A DNA stretch of 64,000 nt. Source: Candidatus Gastranaerophilales bacterium. Its GTDB lineage: Bacteria > Cyanobacteriota > Vampirovibrionia > Gastranaerophilales > Gastranaerophilaceae. Shown piece after piece: positions 51,714-59,916 of the stretch; the first letter of the stretch is position 1; each line of letters begins with the position of its first letter. The stretch is taken from contig CALUVG010000011.1 in NCBI GenBank assembly GCA_944324165.1, positions 1-64,000 of the forward strand, written 5' to 3'. The notes below the pieces were generated by a model. That model saw nothing but the letters and a program-made list of their open reading frames with translations. It did not search any database and was not told the origin of the DNA. The translations under genes and the position numbers were made by a program.

Positions 51714-52425
51714 CCTTTTGTTTTAAGCGTTCATTTCGTGTTCGCGTTTTTTTATTTTGTGAAAAAACATGACTTTTTTCAATTAAATCCATAATTTTCT
51801 TATCAGATATAGTATCATCTAAAATAATTGTTATCCAGTATTTTTTGTTCATATGATATGCAGGATAAAAGCCTTTTACTTTATGAAGTTCTATAATTTC
51901 ATCAGTATCAAGTTTTATATTTAATATTTCGACTTCACCATGACTTTTCTTTTCAAGTTTTGATTTATCAATGCGTGATATAAGAGCGTACCATTTTGCA
52001 CTCTCAGGGTTCCTGAAAACGCCAAATCCCGGCAGATTTTCCCATAAAAATTCCGGAGTGTCATTATATTTTTGTTTTATTAATTCTGTGAGTCTGTTTG
52101 ACTGAGGGAAAACAAAATAAGTATCTGAGCAGCAGTGTTCCGCAATTAAAGTTAACATCTTTTCATATTCTTCGCGGACATTTCCCACAAAAGTTCCTAC
52201 AGCATTTTCAACAAGATGAAGTGTGTATAAATCGCCGGACACACAGTCAACAAGTTGTGTATTAATATCCTTTTTGCCGCTGACCGTTACAGTTAATTCA
52301 AACTGCCCGTCAAGTATTTTTTTTATAAAAATATAATCATCTTTTTTATGCTTAAATCCGAATTGCGACAGCTTTGTTTTATCAAAAATTTTATTTTTAA
52401 ATATCCTTTTGGTAAAGCTGTCCAT
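51709..52425 (-). CDS. MmcQ/YjbR-family protein
   Basis: The protein has about 238 residues from the Met of MDSFTKRIFKNKIFD, with AAAGGACAG upstream; a longer frame lacks a site. The C-terminal 100 residues (FGVFRNPESAKWYALISRID, GFYPAYHMNKKYWITIILDD) are the YjbR domain, a CyaY-like fold with DNA-binding features. The N-terminal 120 residues are less conserved. Its 3' end is where the rarA remnant begins, so a junction of a rearrangement lies here. Confidence 0.85.
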   Translation of the reverse strand: MDSFTKRIFKNKIFDKTKLSQFGFKHKKDDYIFIKKILDGQFELTVTVSGKKDINTQLVDCVSGDLYTLHLVENAVGTFVGNVREEYEKMLTLIAEHCCSDTYFVFPQSNRLTELIKQKYNDTPEFLWENLPGFGVFRNPESAKWYALISRIDKSKLEKKSHGEVEILNIKLDTDEIIELHKVKGFYPAYHMNKKYWITIILDDTISDKKIMDLIEKSHVFSQNKKTRTRNERLKQKG

Positions 52426-52521
52426 AATCTGTCCTTTCCATGTCAAAAATTTTAGCATGAATAGGACAAATGATAACACAAGGTTTTTGTATATAGTTGC
52501 ATCAAATTTGGATTAGTGATT

Positions 52522-53145
52522 TTATTTAAAAATTTCTGGAGCATCAGAAGGCAAAATTTCTTTTTTACCGATAAACAGCCTGTCACCTTCGGCTATAGAT
52601 ATGTTTTTAAAGCATTTTTTTAGCGCATCAAGAGTTTTTATTGTTTTATAATTTAAATCTTTTTCGTTTCTGTAATGTGAACAAAGTGTCCAGGTATCAT
52701 CCGCAAGAGAGTAGTGATAGTGAGTTTCGGCATACGGGAATGTATGCTGTTGAAAAATAGTAACATTTTTCACGCGTTCTAAGAAAACTTTTTTAAATCT
52801 GTTGAACTGCTCTACTGAATATGGAAATATTTCCAGTTCTTTGCTGCCAATAAGAAGACCTCTTTCCGGATTTTTTACAAATCTGAAAAGGGAATTAACC
52901 AGATGAGGAAAATTTTTCTTATTTGTGTAATCATCCCAAAAATGAAACCCTTCAGCTTCTTTATAAGGATTAACAAGACCACCGCCTGTGCAGGTACGTA
53001 TTTCTTCTGAATAGAATTCATCAGCTTTTAAAATATTAGGTTTGGAGTGAATAAAATCTATAAAATTTTTCTTATCCATTATTTTGTAGATGTGGCGGTC
53101 AACAAATCTGATTTTTGATGTAAATGAAATTGAATTATTTTGCAT
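52522..53145 (-). CDS. hypothetical protein
   Basis: The 207-residue soluble protein starts MQNNSISFTSKIRFVDRHIY. The short N-terminal ISFTSKI strand resembles openings I have seen on other proteins of this lineage. The body has CTGGGLVNPYKEAEGFHFWD and an aromatic/His segment TFPYAETHYHYSLADDTWTL. No catalytic pattern is clear. It is monocistronic and in the same direction as the YjbR gene. Confidence 0.65.
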   Translation of the reverse strand: MQNNSISFTSKIRFVDRHIYKIMDKKNFIDFIHSKPNILKADEFYSEEIRTCTGGGLVNPYKEAEGFHFWDDYTNKKNFPHLVNSLFRFVKNPERGLLIGSKELEIFPYSVEQFNRFKKVFLERVKNVTIFQQHTFPYAETHYHYSLADDTWTLCSHYRNEKDLNYKTIKTLDALKKCFKNISIAEGDRLFIGKKEILPSDAPEIFK

Positions 53146-53315
53146 ATGGAATTTAAAAACCGTAAAATATTTTTTTGCCTGTATTTTAATATGGCTTATA
53201 GGATTGTATTATTAACAATATTTCTGAAAATACATTAAGTAAATTTAACATTATATTGACGATAAAAAATAATGGATATATTATTAAAAATATAAAATGC
53301 AATAAAGGAGAAAAT

Positions 53316-54578
53316 ATGTCAATCAGTCTAAATGAATTAGGTAAGAAAGTTAATGAAAATTCTATAATGAAAAAGTTTTTAATTATACTCTTAATGGTTA
53401 TTTTACTATTAATACCAATTGCATTCTGGTTTGGAATAATAAATGAGAGAGAATCTTATAAAGGATCAGCAATACAAAATGTTGCATCTGCCTGGGGTGA
53501 CAGTCAAATATTTTATGCCCCTACCATGTCATTTGAAGAAAAAACTGATAAAAATGTAAACAAAGTAGATTTAACATTAAATAATTACAATGTCGATATA
53601 AAAATCATAACAGAAGTTAGACAGAAAGGAATTTTTAAAATTCCGGTTTATACTGCAGATGTAAAGTTACATGGTGATTTTATCAATGATTATGGAGATA
53701 TTTCCGATAATGAGATAACTACTTCTTTTGAGGTTAAAGATTCAACAGGATTTATAGAAGAACCCAAATTTAAGATTAATAATGAACACGAAGTGGCATC
53801 ACAGGAAACAAAATATAAAACAAAACTTGTAAACGCGGGTAAAAATATTCCGTTTGAAATAACATACAAAATAAGAGGGCTTAGTGAATTAAACGTTCGC
53901 CTTGGCGGACAGATAAATAATGTAATAATAAGCGGTAACTGGTCGGATCCCAGTTTTGTAGGTGATTTTTTGCCTTCAAAACGGGAGATTACAAAAGGTA
54001 ATTTTAGCGGAGAATGGAGAGTTCCAAAAATAGCTACAACCAGTATGCCTCAATTAGCCAGTATAAATGATAAAATTACTGAAGGCGTAATTGATCAGGT
54101 TGGAGTGTCACTGCTTATGCCTGTAGATAATTACAGGATGTCCATAAGAGCGTTAAAATATTCATTTCTGTTCATAACACTGACATTCTTAAGCTATTAT
54201 ATATTTGAACTTACGGACGAAAGTAAAAGACGCATTCATCCTCTACAGTATCTGCTGTTAGGTATAGCTATGTTGATTTTTTATTTGCTGTTGGTTTCAA
54301 TCTCTGAATTTGCTCCGTTTATCGCCGCATATATAATTGCTGCATTTATGACAATTTCATTAATTAGTATGTATACATATTTTGTTATATCCAGAAAACA
54401 AAATATAAAATTTACTATTATTATATCCGCACTTTTAGCTTTGTTGTATACATTCTTGTATATATTATTAATACTGCAGGATTTAGCACTGCTTATAGGA
54501 AGTTTTGGCTTGTTCCTGATAGTGGCAATTATAATGTATGTAACAAGAAATATTGACTGGTATAATGATTACAATTAA
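53316..54578 (+). CDS. creD: CreD-family inner-membrane protein
   Basis: The protein has about 420 residues from MSISLNELGKKVNEN, preceded by AAAGGAG. One N-terminal span (FLIILLMVILLLIPIAFWFG), a periplasmic domain to about residue 285 (FPIV-like beta region with PSFVGDFLPSKREI, the CreD signature) and a C-terminal bundle of about six spans complete it. CreD family proteins are linked to envelope stress and beta-lactam response in Enterobacteria. The CreBC two-component genes are not near, so regulation differs. Confidence 0.88.
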   Translation: MSISLNELGKKVNENSIMKKFLIILLMVILLLIPIAFWFGIINERESYKGSAIQNVASAWGDSQIFYAPTMSFEEKTDKNVNKVDLTLNNYNVDIKIITEVRQKGIFKIPVYTADVKLHGDFINDYGDISDNEITTSFEVKDSTGFIEEPKFKINNEHEVASQETKYKTKLVNAGKNIPFEITYKIRGLSELNVRLGGQINNVIISGNWSDPSFVGDFLPSKREITKGNFSGEWRVPKIATTSMPQLASINDKITEGVIDQVGVSLLMPVDNYRMSIRALKYSFLFITLTFLSYYIFELTDESKRRIHPLQYLLLGIAMLIFYLLLVSISEFAPFIAAYIIAAFMTISLISMYTYFVISRKQNIKFTIIISALLALLYTFLYILLILQDLALLIGSFGLFLIVAIIMYVTRNIDWYNDYN

Positions 54579-54589
54579 TAAAAGAATAA

Positions 54590-55072
54590 TCACTTATTAA
54601 AAATTTTATAAAACTGATCGTTTAACCAGCCCAAAGGTGAGAATGGCTTTGCAACAGAAGTAATTCCGTCCAGCGTTTTGATTGGAGTAGAATATTTGTT
54701 TGCTTCGCCCTTTCTCCAGAGATAAATTGAACCGTCAGGAGAAATTGAATGTTCGCCTGTTTTATCAAAGGCACGTGTCATTGAAGATTGTCCCGGGTTT
54801 ACAACAACAGAACTCAAATGAACTCCTTTATTTTTTGAAAAATCCCAGCTGTCGACAACTGTAGAGGTATCATTGAGGACAGTTTTATTAATTCTTTTGC
54901 TTATATTCCCTTGTTGTGAAAGTTGAATTGCATAACTGCCGTTGGGTGCAATTGTTTTTTGTATTAAAAGATTAGGATTGCGTTTGCCATAACGGTATGT
55001 ATATACACAGCCGTTTTCAAGCAATTGACCGCCCTGTTGTACTGCTTTTTGAAAAATTTTAGAAACTACCAT
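54590..55072 (-). CDS. hypothetical protein
   Basis: The protein has about 160 residues starting at MVVSKIFQKAVQQGGQLLEN, with GGAGATCTT upstream. It is beta-rich with Asn/Gly repeats (YAIQLSQQGNISKRINKTVL, SISPDGSIYLWRKGEANKYS), somewhat like YD/RHS-type peptide strands. No family is recognised. The gene is convergent with creD, 12 bp apart. A function cannot be inferred. Confidence 0.6.
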   Translation of the reverse strand: MVVSKIFQKAVQQGGQLLENGCVYTYRYGKRNPNLLIQKTIAPNGSYAIQLSQQGNISKRINKTVLNDTSTVVDSWDFSKNKGVHLSSVVVNPGQSSMTRAFDKTGEHSISPDGSIYLWRKGEANKYSTPIKTLDGITSVAKPFSPLGWLNDQFYKIFNK

Positions 55073-55319
55073 TAAGATCTCCACTACATTGACTACACTT
55101 TTTTAATAAAACATCAGAAACAAAAAAATTGCCATTGCGGAGTAATAGTTGTTTTGATAAAAATATAACAAATATTTTTGTTGGGGTAGAAACTCCAACC
55201 TACGAAACTGTATACAGTACAATGTGTCAATTGATACAATAAATTTTGTAACATTTAGGCAATTTTTGAGAAGCAAAAGAGTTTATATAAATATACAGGG
55301 GAAATTAAGGAAATTTTTA

Positions 55320-55478
55320 ATGGGGATAGGAAAACTCGGAACAACTATAGGTAAAGAAATTGTTGCCTGGACAAAAACAGGTAAAAGTTTACTTACCTCA
55401 AAACCTGTGCTAATATTAACGAAGTTAAGATTAGCAGCACCTTTATCTCCCGATAAAGTCCAATTTAAACTAGTTTAA
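55320..55478 (+). CDS. small hypothetical protein, 52 aa
   Basis: ATG with AAGGAAATTTTTA upstream reads 52 residues (MGIGKLGTTIGKEIVAWTKT then GKSLLTSKPVLILTKLRLAA). It is basic and amphipathic, possibly membrane-associated. A longer frame upstream lacks a site. No family is recognised. Confidence 0.35.
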   Translation: MGIGKLGTTIGKEIVAWTKTGKSLLTSKPVLILTKLRLAAPLSPDKVQFKLV

Positions 55479-55521
55479 GAATACAATATCAAACAACTTC
55501 CGACGGCTAATATTTAGTATT

Positions 55522-55541
55522 GTTGGGCAAGTATGCCCAAC
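55522..55541. repeat. REP-like palindrome copy 2
   Basis: GTTGGGCA-AGTA-TGCCCAAC. The reverse complement with flanks matches the copy at 23123 over about 27 bp with one loop change. Confidence 0.75.
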
Positions 55542-55601
55542 CGACTTTTTATCATTAGGGTAATAAACCGGACATTAAAATACAAAAACACAAATATAAA
55601 A

Positions 55602-55633
55602 ATTAAAGTCCACATGCATATGTGGACTTTAAT
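55602..55633. terminator. terminator of tRNA-Ser
   Basis: ATTAAAGTCCACAT / ATGTGGACTTTAAT, 14-bp stem with a 4-nt loop, directly after the tRNA on its strand. Confidence 0.8.
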
Positions 55634-55634
55634 C

Positions 55635-55724
55635 CGGAGAAGGTGGGATTTGAACCCACGGTACAGATAAGTTCCATACAACACCTTAGCAGGGTGCCGC
55701 CATAAGCCACTCGGCCACTTCTCC
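55635..55724 (-). tRNA. tRNA-Ser (anticodon GCT)
   Basis: A 90-nt class II tRNA with a long variable arm. Acceptor GGAGAAG pairs with CTTCTCC, the anticodon loop CTGCTAA gives GCT, and the T arm contains GTTCAAATC. The discriminator is G and CCA is not encoded. Confidence 0.97.
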
Positions 55725-55856
55725 ATTTCTATTAATTTGTCATGTGTCAGAGGATGCTCCCCTGTTATATATTTTAATATAACATAAATATTTTTTTTGA
55801 AAAGTGGTTAAAAAAAAATATTTTATCTATAATGTTTTAAGAAGGAGATATAAATT

Positions 55857-56630
55857 ATGACTATTAGAGTTGCTGATAAAGAATTTAATTCAAGACTTTG
55901 GGTTGGTACAGGTAAATTTGACGATTTCGAAACTATGCAAAAGGCTCATGCTGCCTCAGGGGCGGAAGTCGTTACGGTTGCAATACGCCGTGTTGATATG
56001 AATGCGCCGGGACATGTCGGGCTTATGGATTACATTGATACTAATAAATACTGGATTTTGCCTAACACTGCAGGATGTGCGACTGTGGATGAAGCTGTTC
56101 GTGTTGCAAGGCTTTCCCGTGCTATGGGGATAAACAACTGGATTAAGCTGGAAGTAATACCGGATCCTAAATATTTAATGCCTGATCCTATTGCAACTAT
56201 TGAAGCTGCTAAAATCCTTGTAGAAGACGGATTTGTTGTATTGCCTTATATTAATGCAGATCCTATTCTCGCTAAGCGTTTAGAAGAAATAGGATGTGCA
56301 ACAATTATGCCGCTGGCATCTCCTATCGGGTCAGGACAAGGGGTTAAAACTCTTGAAAATATTAAGATTATTATTGAACAGGCTAATGTACCGGTTGTGT
56401 GTGATGCTGGTATTGGAGTGCCTTCTGACGCGGCTCTTGTAATGGAACACGGTGCTGATTTTTGTCTTATAAACACTGCTATTGCAAAGGCCGAAGATCC
56501 TGTTAAAATGGCAGAGGCTTTTAAATACGGTGTTATGGCTGGGCGTGCAGCATATGAAGCAGGCAGAATGCCAAAAAAAGAAATTGCAAGTGCCTCTTCT
56601 CCTTTAGTTGGAGTTGTTGGTAAAAATTAA
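55857..56630 (+). CDS. thiG: thiazole synthase
   Basis: The 257-residue TIM-barrel protein has [20 protein letters not shown] near the start, the Schiff-base Lys in [19 protein letters not shown] (near 100), [20 protein letters not shown] near 130 and [20 protein letters not shown] near 155. It forms the thiazole phosphate ring for thiamine from deoxyxylulose phosphate, ThiS thiocarboxylate and dehydroglycine. ThiS, ThiF and ThiH/O are not in the window. No TPP riboswitch is seen upstream; GAAGGAGAT precedes the start. Confidence 0.97.
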   Translation: MTIRVADKEFNSRLWVGTGKFDDFETMQKAHAASGAEVVTVAIRRVDMNAPGHVGLMDYIDTNKYWILPNTAGCATVDEAVRVARLSRAMGINNWIKLEVIPDPKYLMPDPIATIEAAKILVEDGFVVLPYINADPILAKRLEEIGCATIMPLASPIGSGQGVKTLENIKIIIEQANVPVVCDAGIGVPSDAALVMEHGADFCLINTAIAKAEDPVKMAEAFKYGVMAGRAAYEAGRMPKKEIASASSPLVGVVGKN

Positions 56631-56709
56631 TGAATTATAGCCGAAGATAGTCCATATCGGGCTGAAGCTTTGCGGATTTTATCTTCCAAAATACAGAAAG
56701 GTAAAAATT

Positions 56710-57225
56710 ATGATTGAAATGAAAGTTATGGGTATTGCTCTTGACACACGGACAGGCTCACCTATTGTTGTTTTACACGACAAAGAAAACAGAAAGGCTC
56801 TTCCAATATGGATAGGTTCAGCCGAGGCAAGTTCAATTATAAGAAAGATTGAAAATTTGACTGTTTCAAGACCTATGACTCACGATTTAATAATTAATAT
56901 TATCGAAAAAGTAGGTTACAAACTTGATAGAGTTGAAATTAATGATGTGGAAAAGGATACTTATTATGCAACGCTATTTCTTGTAGATAATGATGGCAAT
57001 ACTGTGGAAATAGATTCGCGTCCGTCTGATGCTATTGCGGTTGCAATAAGAGTGGATGCTCCTATTTTTGTTACTGCTAATGTTATTTCAAACGGGTCTG
57101 TTTCAACAGATACTGCAAAAGATGAAGAAGAAGCGCAAGAATTCAAGAAATTCGTTCAAAGCATTAAACCTTCGGATTTTGAAAAACTTATGAAAGATAA
57201 TAAACATCACGAAAGTGATCAGTAA
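56710..57225 (+). CDS. bifunctional nuclease domain protein (DUF151)
   Basis: The 171-residue protein has IEMKVMGIALDTRTGSPIVV at the start and LPIWIGSAEASSIIRKIEN near 30, with SRPMTHDLIINIIEKVGYKL, and NTVEIDSRPSDAIAVAIRV near 95, the DUF151 signature. Proteins of this family in plants and bacteria show nuclease activity in vitro; the role in the cell is unclear. The C-terminus has an acidic tail. It follows thiG by 79 bp on the same strand. Confidence 0.92.
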   Translation: MIEMKVMGIALDTRTGSPIVVLHDKENRKALPIWIGSAEASSIIRKIENLTVSRPMTHDLIINIIEKVGYKLDRVEINDVEKDTYYATLFLVDNDGNTVEIDSRPSDAIAVAIRVDAPIFVTANVISNGSVSTDTAKDEEEAQEFKKFVQSIKPSDFEKLMKDNKHHESDQ

Positions 57226-57509
57226 TTGAAAAAAATTCTGTAAGCATAAAGAAAAACCCTATCTTTCGGTAGGGTTTGGAATTCTTTTAGTAATTCCTCG
57301 TGTGTGTAGAAGGTTAGTGTGTAGTAGGTAGTAGTAAGTAGTTTGTATGTTTATCTCGTGTTTATTTAATTCTTATTTATTGCTTACATATTAATAAAGT
57401 ATTTTTGCAGTATATAATTGCTATATAAATAAGATTTCTTTACAAAAGTTAACAGATGAATAAAATGGCGGGCAGCTATTAGCTGCCCGCCATTCTTCAA
57501 GCTATTATA
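57226..57509. other. intergenic region with simple repeats and hairpins
   Basis: No gene is seen. AAACCCTA/TAGGGTTT hairpin at 57254 to 57277 is a probable terminator of the DUF151 gene. A GT/AG-rich low-complexity stretch (GTGTGTAG, GTAGTAGG units) lies at about 57298 to 57350. Confidence 0.6.
57464..57494. terminator. strong intrinsic terminator of argS
   Basis: AATGGCGGGCAGCT / AGCTGCCCGCCATT, 14-bp GC-rich stem with a 3-nt loop; on the minus strand a TTTTATT run follows. Confidence 0.92.
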
Positions 57510-59252
57510 CTACATACGTTCCGGAGCAGTAACCCCTAGAATATCTTCCAGTGCATTTCTCAAAACAGTTTTTACGCTCCATACTAATGCCAGACGTGCT
57601 TTCATTAAATCTTTATCATCGTTAATTACACGATTAGCATTGTAGAAAGAGTGAAATTCAGATGCCAATTCCTGTACGTAGCGGCAGATTGTGTATACCT
57701 GACGGGTTTGGGCTGAAGTTTTGATAACTGATTTATATTCTTCTAACTTCAAGATTAGTTTTCTTGCCGTATCGACAGTAGGCAGCAGCATATCTGCATG
57801 GAAGTTTGTTATGAGTTTTTCAAATTCATCTTGAGAAAGCGGAGCCGGTTGTTTTTCTCCTGTTTCGGTGTTGAGTTTTTCGCTTATGACATTACGCAAA
57901 ATAGAACAGGCTCTTGCGTGTGCATATTGAACATAAAATACAGGATTTTCATCGGAATTTGTTTTTGCCAGTTCAATATCAAAATCAAGAGTTGTGTCTA
58001 TGCTTCGCATTTGCATCCAGAAACGTGTTGCGTCTACTCCGACTTCCTCAATAAGGTCATCCAGTGTAACCATGTTTTTGCGTTTACCCATACGAACTTC
58101 TTCACCGTTAATGACAAGATTGACGAGTTGCCCCAGAAGTATTTCAAGTTTTGACGGGTCGTATCCTAAAGCTTCAATAGATGCTTTTACGCGGGCAACA
58201 TAACCGTGGTGGTCAGCCCCCCAGATATTAATCAGCCTGTCAAATCCTCGTTCAAGTTTATCAATATGATAAGCGATATCGGCTGTGAGATAGGTATTTG
58301 AGCCGTCAGCTTTTTTGATTACCCTGTCCTGATCATCACCGTAATCGGATGATTTGAACCATACAGCACCATCTTTTTCATAAATTTTTCCGCTTGCTTT
58401 TAATTTATTAACGCATTCATCAACTTTGCCGGATTTATGCAGGGTAAGTTCAGAATAGAAATTGTCAAAATGTACTCTGAAATTTTCTAACAGAGCCATT
58501 TGCAGACTTTCCATTTCCTCTTTTGCAAAATCACTTAAAAGTTGTACATCAATTTGGCTTACATCGTTATGAACTCTTGTTAAAAGTTCTATATTATCCT
58601 CTATAAATTTTTTCGCAACCGGTATTAAGTAGTCGCCCGGATAGTAATTTTTTCGTTCAGCCTCATCTGTAGGAAAATCAATATTTTCACCCAGCTGCTG
58701 CCTTATTCTTATGGCAAGTGAGTTTCCTAATTTCTGTATCTGACTTCCAGCATCATTAATATAAAATTCTTGATATACATCGTGTCCGTAAAATTTTAGA
58801 AGATTTGCAAGAGCACTCCCCATTGCAGCCCAACGCCCATGCCCTATATGGAATGGACCTGTCGGGTTTGCTGAAATGTATTCCAATAATATTTTTTCAC
58901 ATTCAACGTTTTCAGGTTTGCCAAAATTTTTATTTTTTTTGAAAATTTCTTCAATTAAGTTTGTTAATAATTTTTTGCCGGCTTTAAAATTTATGAATCC
59001 GCCGATTACAGAATATTCATTATCATCCTGTTCCACATTTTCGACAATTGCATTTGCAATTTGAACAGGGGAAATTCTGGCAAATCTTGCAAGTGAAGAA
59101 ACATTCACTGCATAATCGCCGAAATCTGCATTTTTAGGGCGTTCTACAACAAGTGTGCCGTCTTTGTATTCTGAAAGTTGCCCGACTTTTCCTTCAGATA
59201 TTGCATGTTTTAGTGATTTTTCTATGTTCTCCAAAAAATAATCTTTTATCAT
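57510..59252 (-). CDS. argS: arginyl-tRNA synthetase
   Basis: The 580-residue class I synthetase has ISANPTGPFHIGHGRWAAMG near 128 (HIGH), VRMGKRKNMVTLDDLIEEVG near 390 (KMSKS equivalent, MGKR), the N-terminal additional domain (residues 1 to 110) and the C-terminal anticodon-binding helical domain with the ending VLRNALEDILGVTAPERM. It charges tRNA-Arg. The ribosome site is GGAGAGAAA. It is monocistronic. Confidence 0.97.
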   Translation of the reverse strand: MIKDYFLENIEKSLKHAISEGKVGQLSEYKDGTLVVERPKNADFGDYAVNVSSLARFARISPVQIANAIVENVEQDDNEYSVIGGFINFKAGKKLLTNLIEEIFKKNKNFGKPENVECEKILLEYISANPTGPFHIGHGRWAAMGSALANLLKFYGHDVYQEFYINDAGSQIQKLGNSLAIRIRQQLGENIDFPTDEAERKNYYPGDYLIPVAKKFIEDNIELLTRVHNDVSQIDVQLLSDFAKEEMESLQMALLENFRVHFDNFYSELTLHKSGKVDECVNKLKASGKIYEKDGAVWFKSSDYGDDQDRVIKKADGSNTYLTADIAYHIDKLERGFDRLINIWGADHHGYVARVKASIEALGYDPSKLEILLGQLVNLVINGEEVRMGKRKNMVTLDDLIEEVGVDATRFWMQMRSIDTTLDFDIELAKTNSDENPVFYVQYAHARACSILRNVISEKLNTETGEKQPAPLSQDEFEKLITNFHADMLLPTVDTARKLILKLEEYKSVIKTSAQTRQVYTICRYVQELASEFHSFYNANRVINDDKDLMKARLALVWSVKTVLRNALEDILGVTAPERM

Positions 59253-59349
59253 CTTTTTCTCTCCTGTAGAAGTATGATACCATAAAAAAATAACTTTGCA
59301 GTAATTGAATGAAGTTGTTTGTATAAAGATTTTGTGCTAGCTTTTATTT

Positions 59350-59502
59350 ATGATAGTTTCGGATGTGGTAGAAATAGAAAAAATTCCGGATGTGGCGGCA
59401 ATAGAAAATGCTCTGAGAGAAAAAGGGATGGAGCCGTTGCGCTGGGCTATTGTTGAAGTTCTGGAGAATGCATACAGGATAAGTGTTTCTTATATTAAGT
59501 AG
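59350..59502 (+). CDS. small conserved-looking protein, 50 aa
   Basis: ATG at 59350 reads 50 residues (MIVSDVVEIEKIPDVAAIEN then ALREKGMEPLRWAIVEVLEN). The product looks like a compact alpha/beta domain with EPLRWAIV, a pattern I recall from short proteins of gut bacteria. There is no ribosome site, so it is probably leaderless. Its stop overlaps the convergent HTH gene by 8 bp. Function unknown. Confidence 0.55.
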   Translation: MIVSDVVEIEKIPDVAAIENALREKGMEPLRWAIVEVLENAYRISVSYIK

Positions 59503-59728
59503 TTTTTTCTCTTTTTTGAATTATTAAATCATAGCCTAATATATCGCAAATTTGTCTTAATTCGCGATAGGTTAAATATTCGCGTTTCAATTTAGCAGAG
59601 AAATTCCCGGGTTTAGTTGTTTTGCCGGTCTTTTCGTTAAGCTTGTCCGACAAATCTTTCTGGAGCATGTATTCTTTGTTCAAAAGGTATTTGATAAGCT
59701 GAAAGTCGTTTAAATCATTAATAATCAT
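59495..59728 (-). CDS. HTH-type small DNA-binding protein
   Basis: The 77-residue frame from MIINDLNDFQLIKYLLNKEY; a longer start at 59773 adds 15 residues but reaches into the palindrome. The helices LQKDLSDKLNEKTGKTTKPG, NFSAKLKREYLTYRELRQIC and DILGYDLIIQK form an XRE-like helix-turn-helix. It is divergent from the pseudopilin at 59917 with an 18-bp-arm palindrome between, the same layout as at 18.8 kb, so it probably regulates that gene. No effector domain. Confidence 0.65.
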   Translation of the reverse strand: MIINDLNDFQLIKYLLNKEYMLQKDLSDKLNEKTGKTTKPGNFSAKLKREYLTYRELRQICDILGYDLIIQKREKTT

Positions 59729-59771
59729 GCCAATATTATAAATTAGCTTGACAAGCCGCAACAAATTTGTC

Positions 59772-59821
59772 ATACTAATCTATATATAAGTAGATTAAAT
59801 TATTTATATATAGATTAGTAT
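59772..59821. promoter_or_regulatory. palindrome with 18-bp arms, candidate operator
   Basis: ATACTAATCTATATATAA and its complement at 59804 to 59821 flank a 14-nt loop. It lies in the gap between the HTH gene and the divergent pseudopilin. Confidence 0.75.
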
Positions 59822-59916
59822 AATGATTTGTAAAAATCAGTGAACAGTAAACAGAAAAAATAGACTGGACTTCAACCGGATAATAAATAGGAAAACCAGG
59901 AAAGGAGTGACTCCAA

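Noticed and set aside
55741-55856. TPP riboswitch before thiG
   Set aside because: The conserved CTGAGA and ACCTGA-type elements are absent in this short gap.
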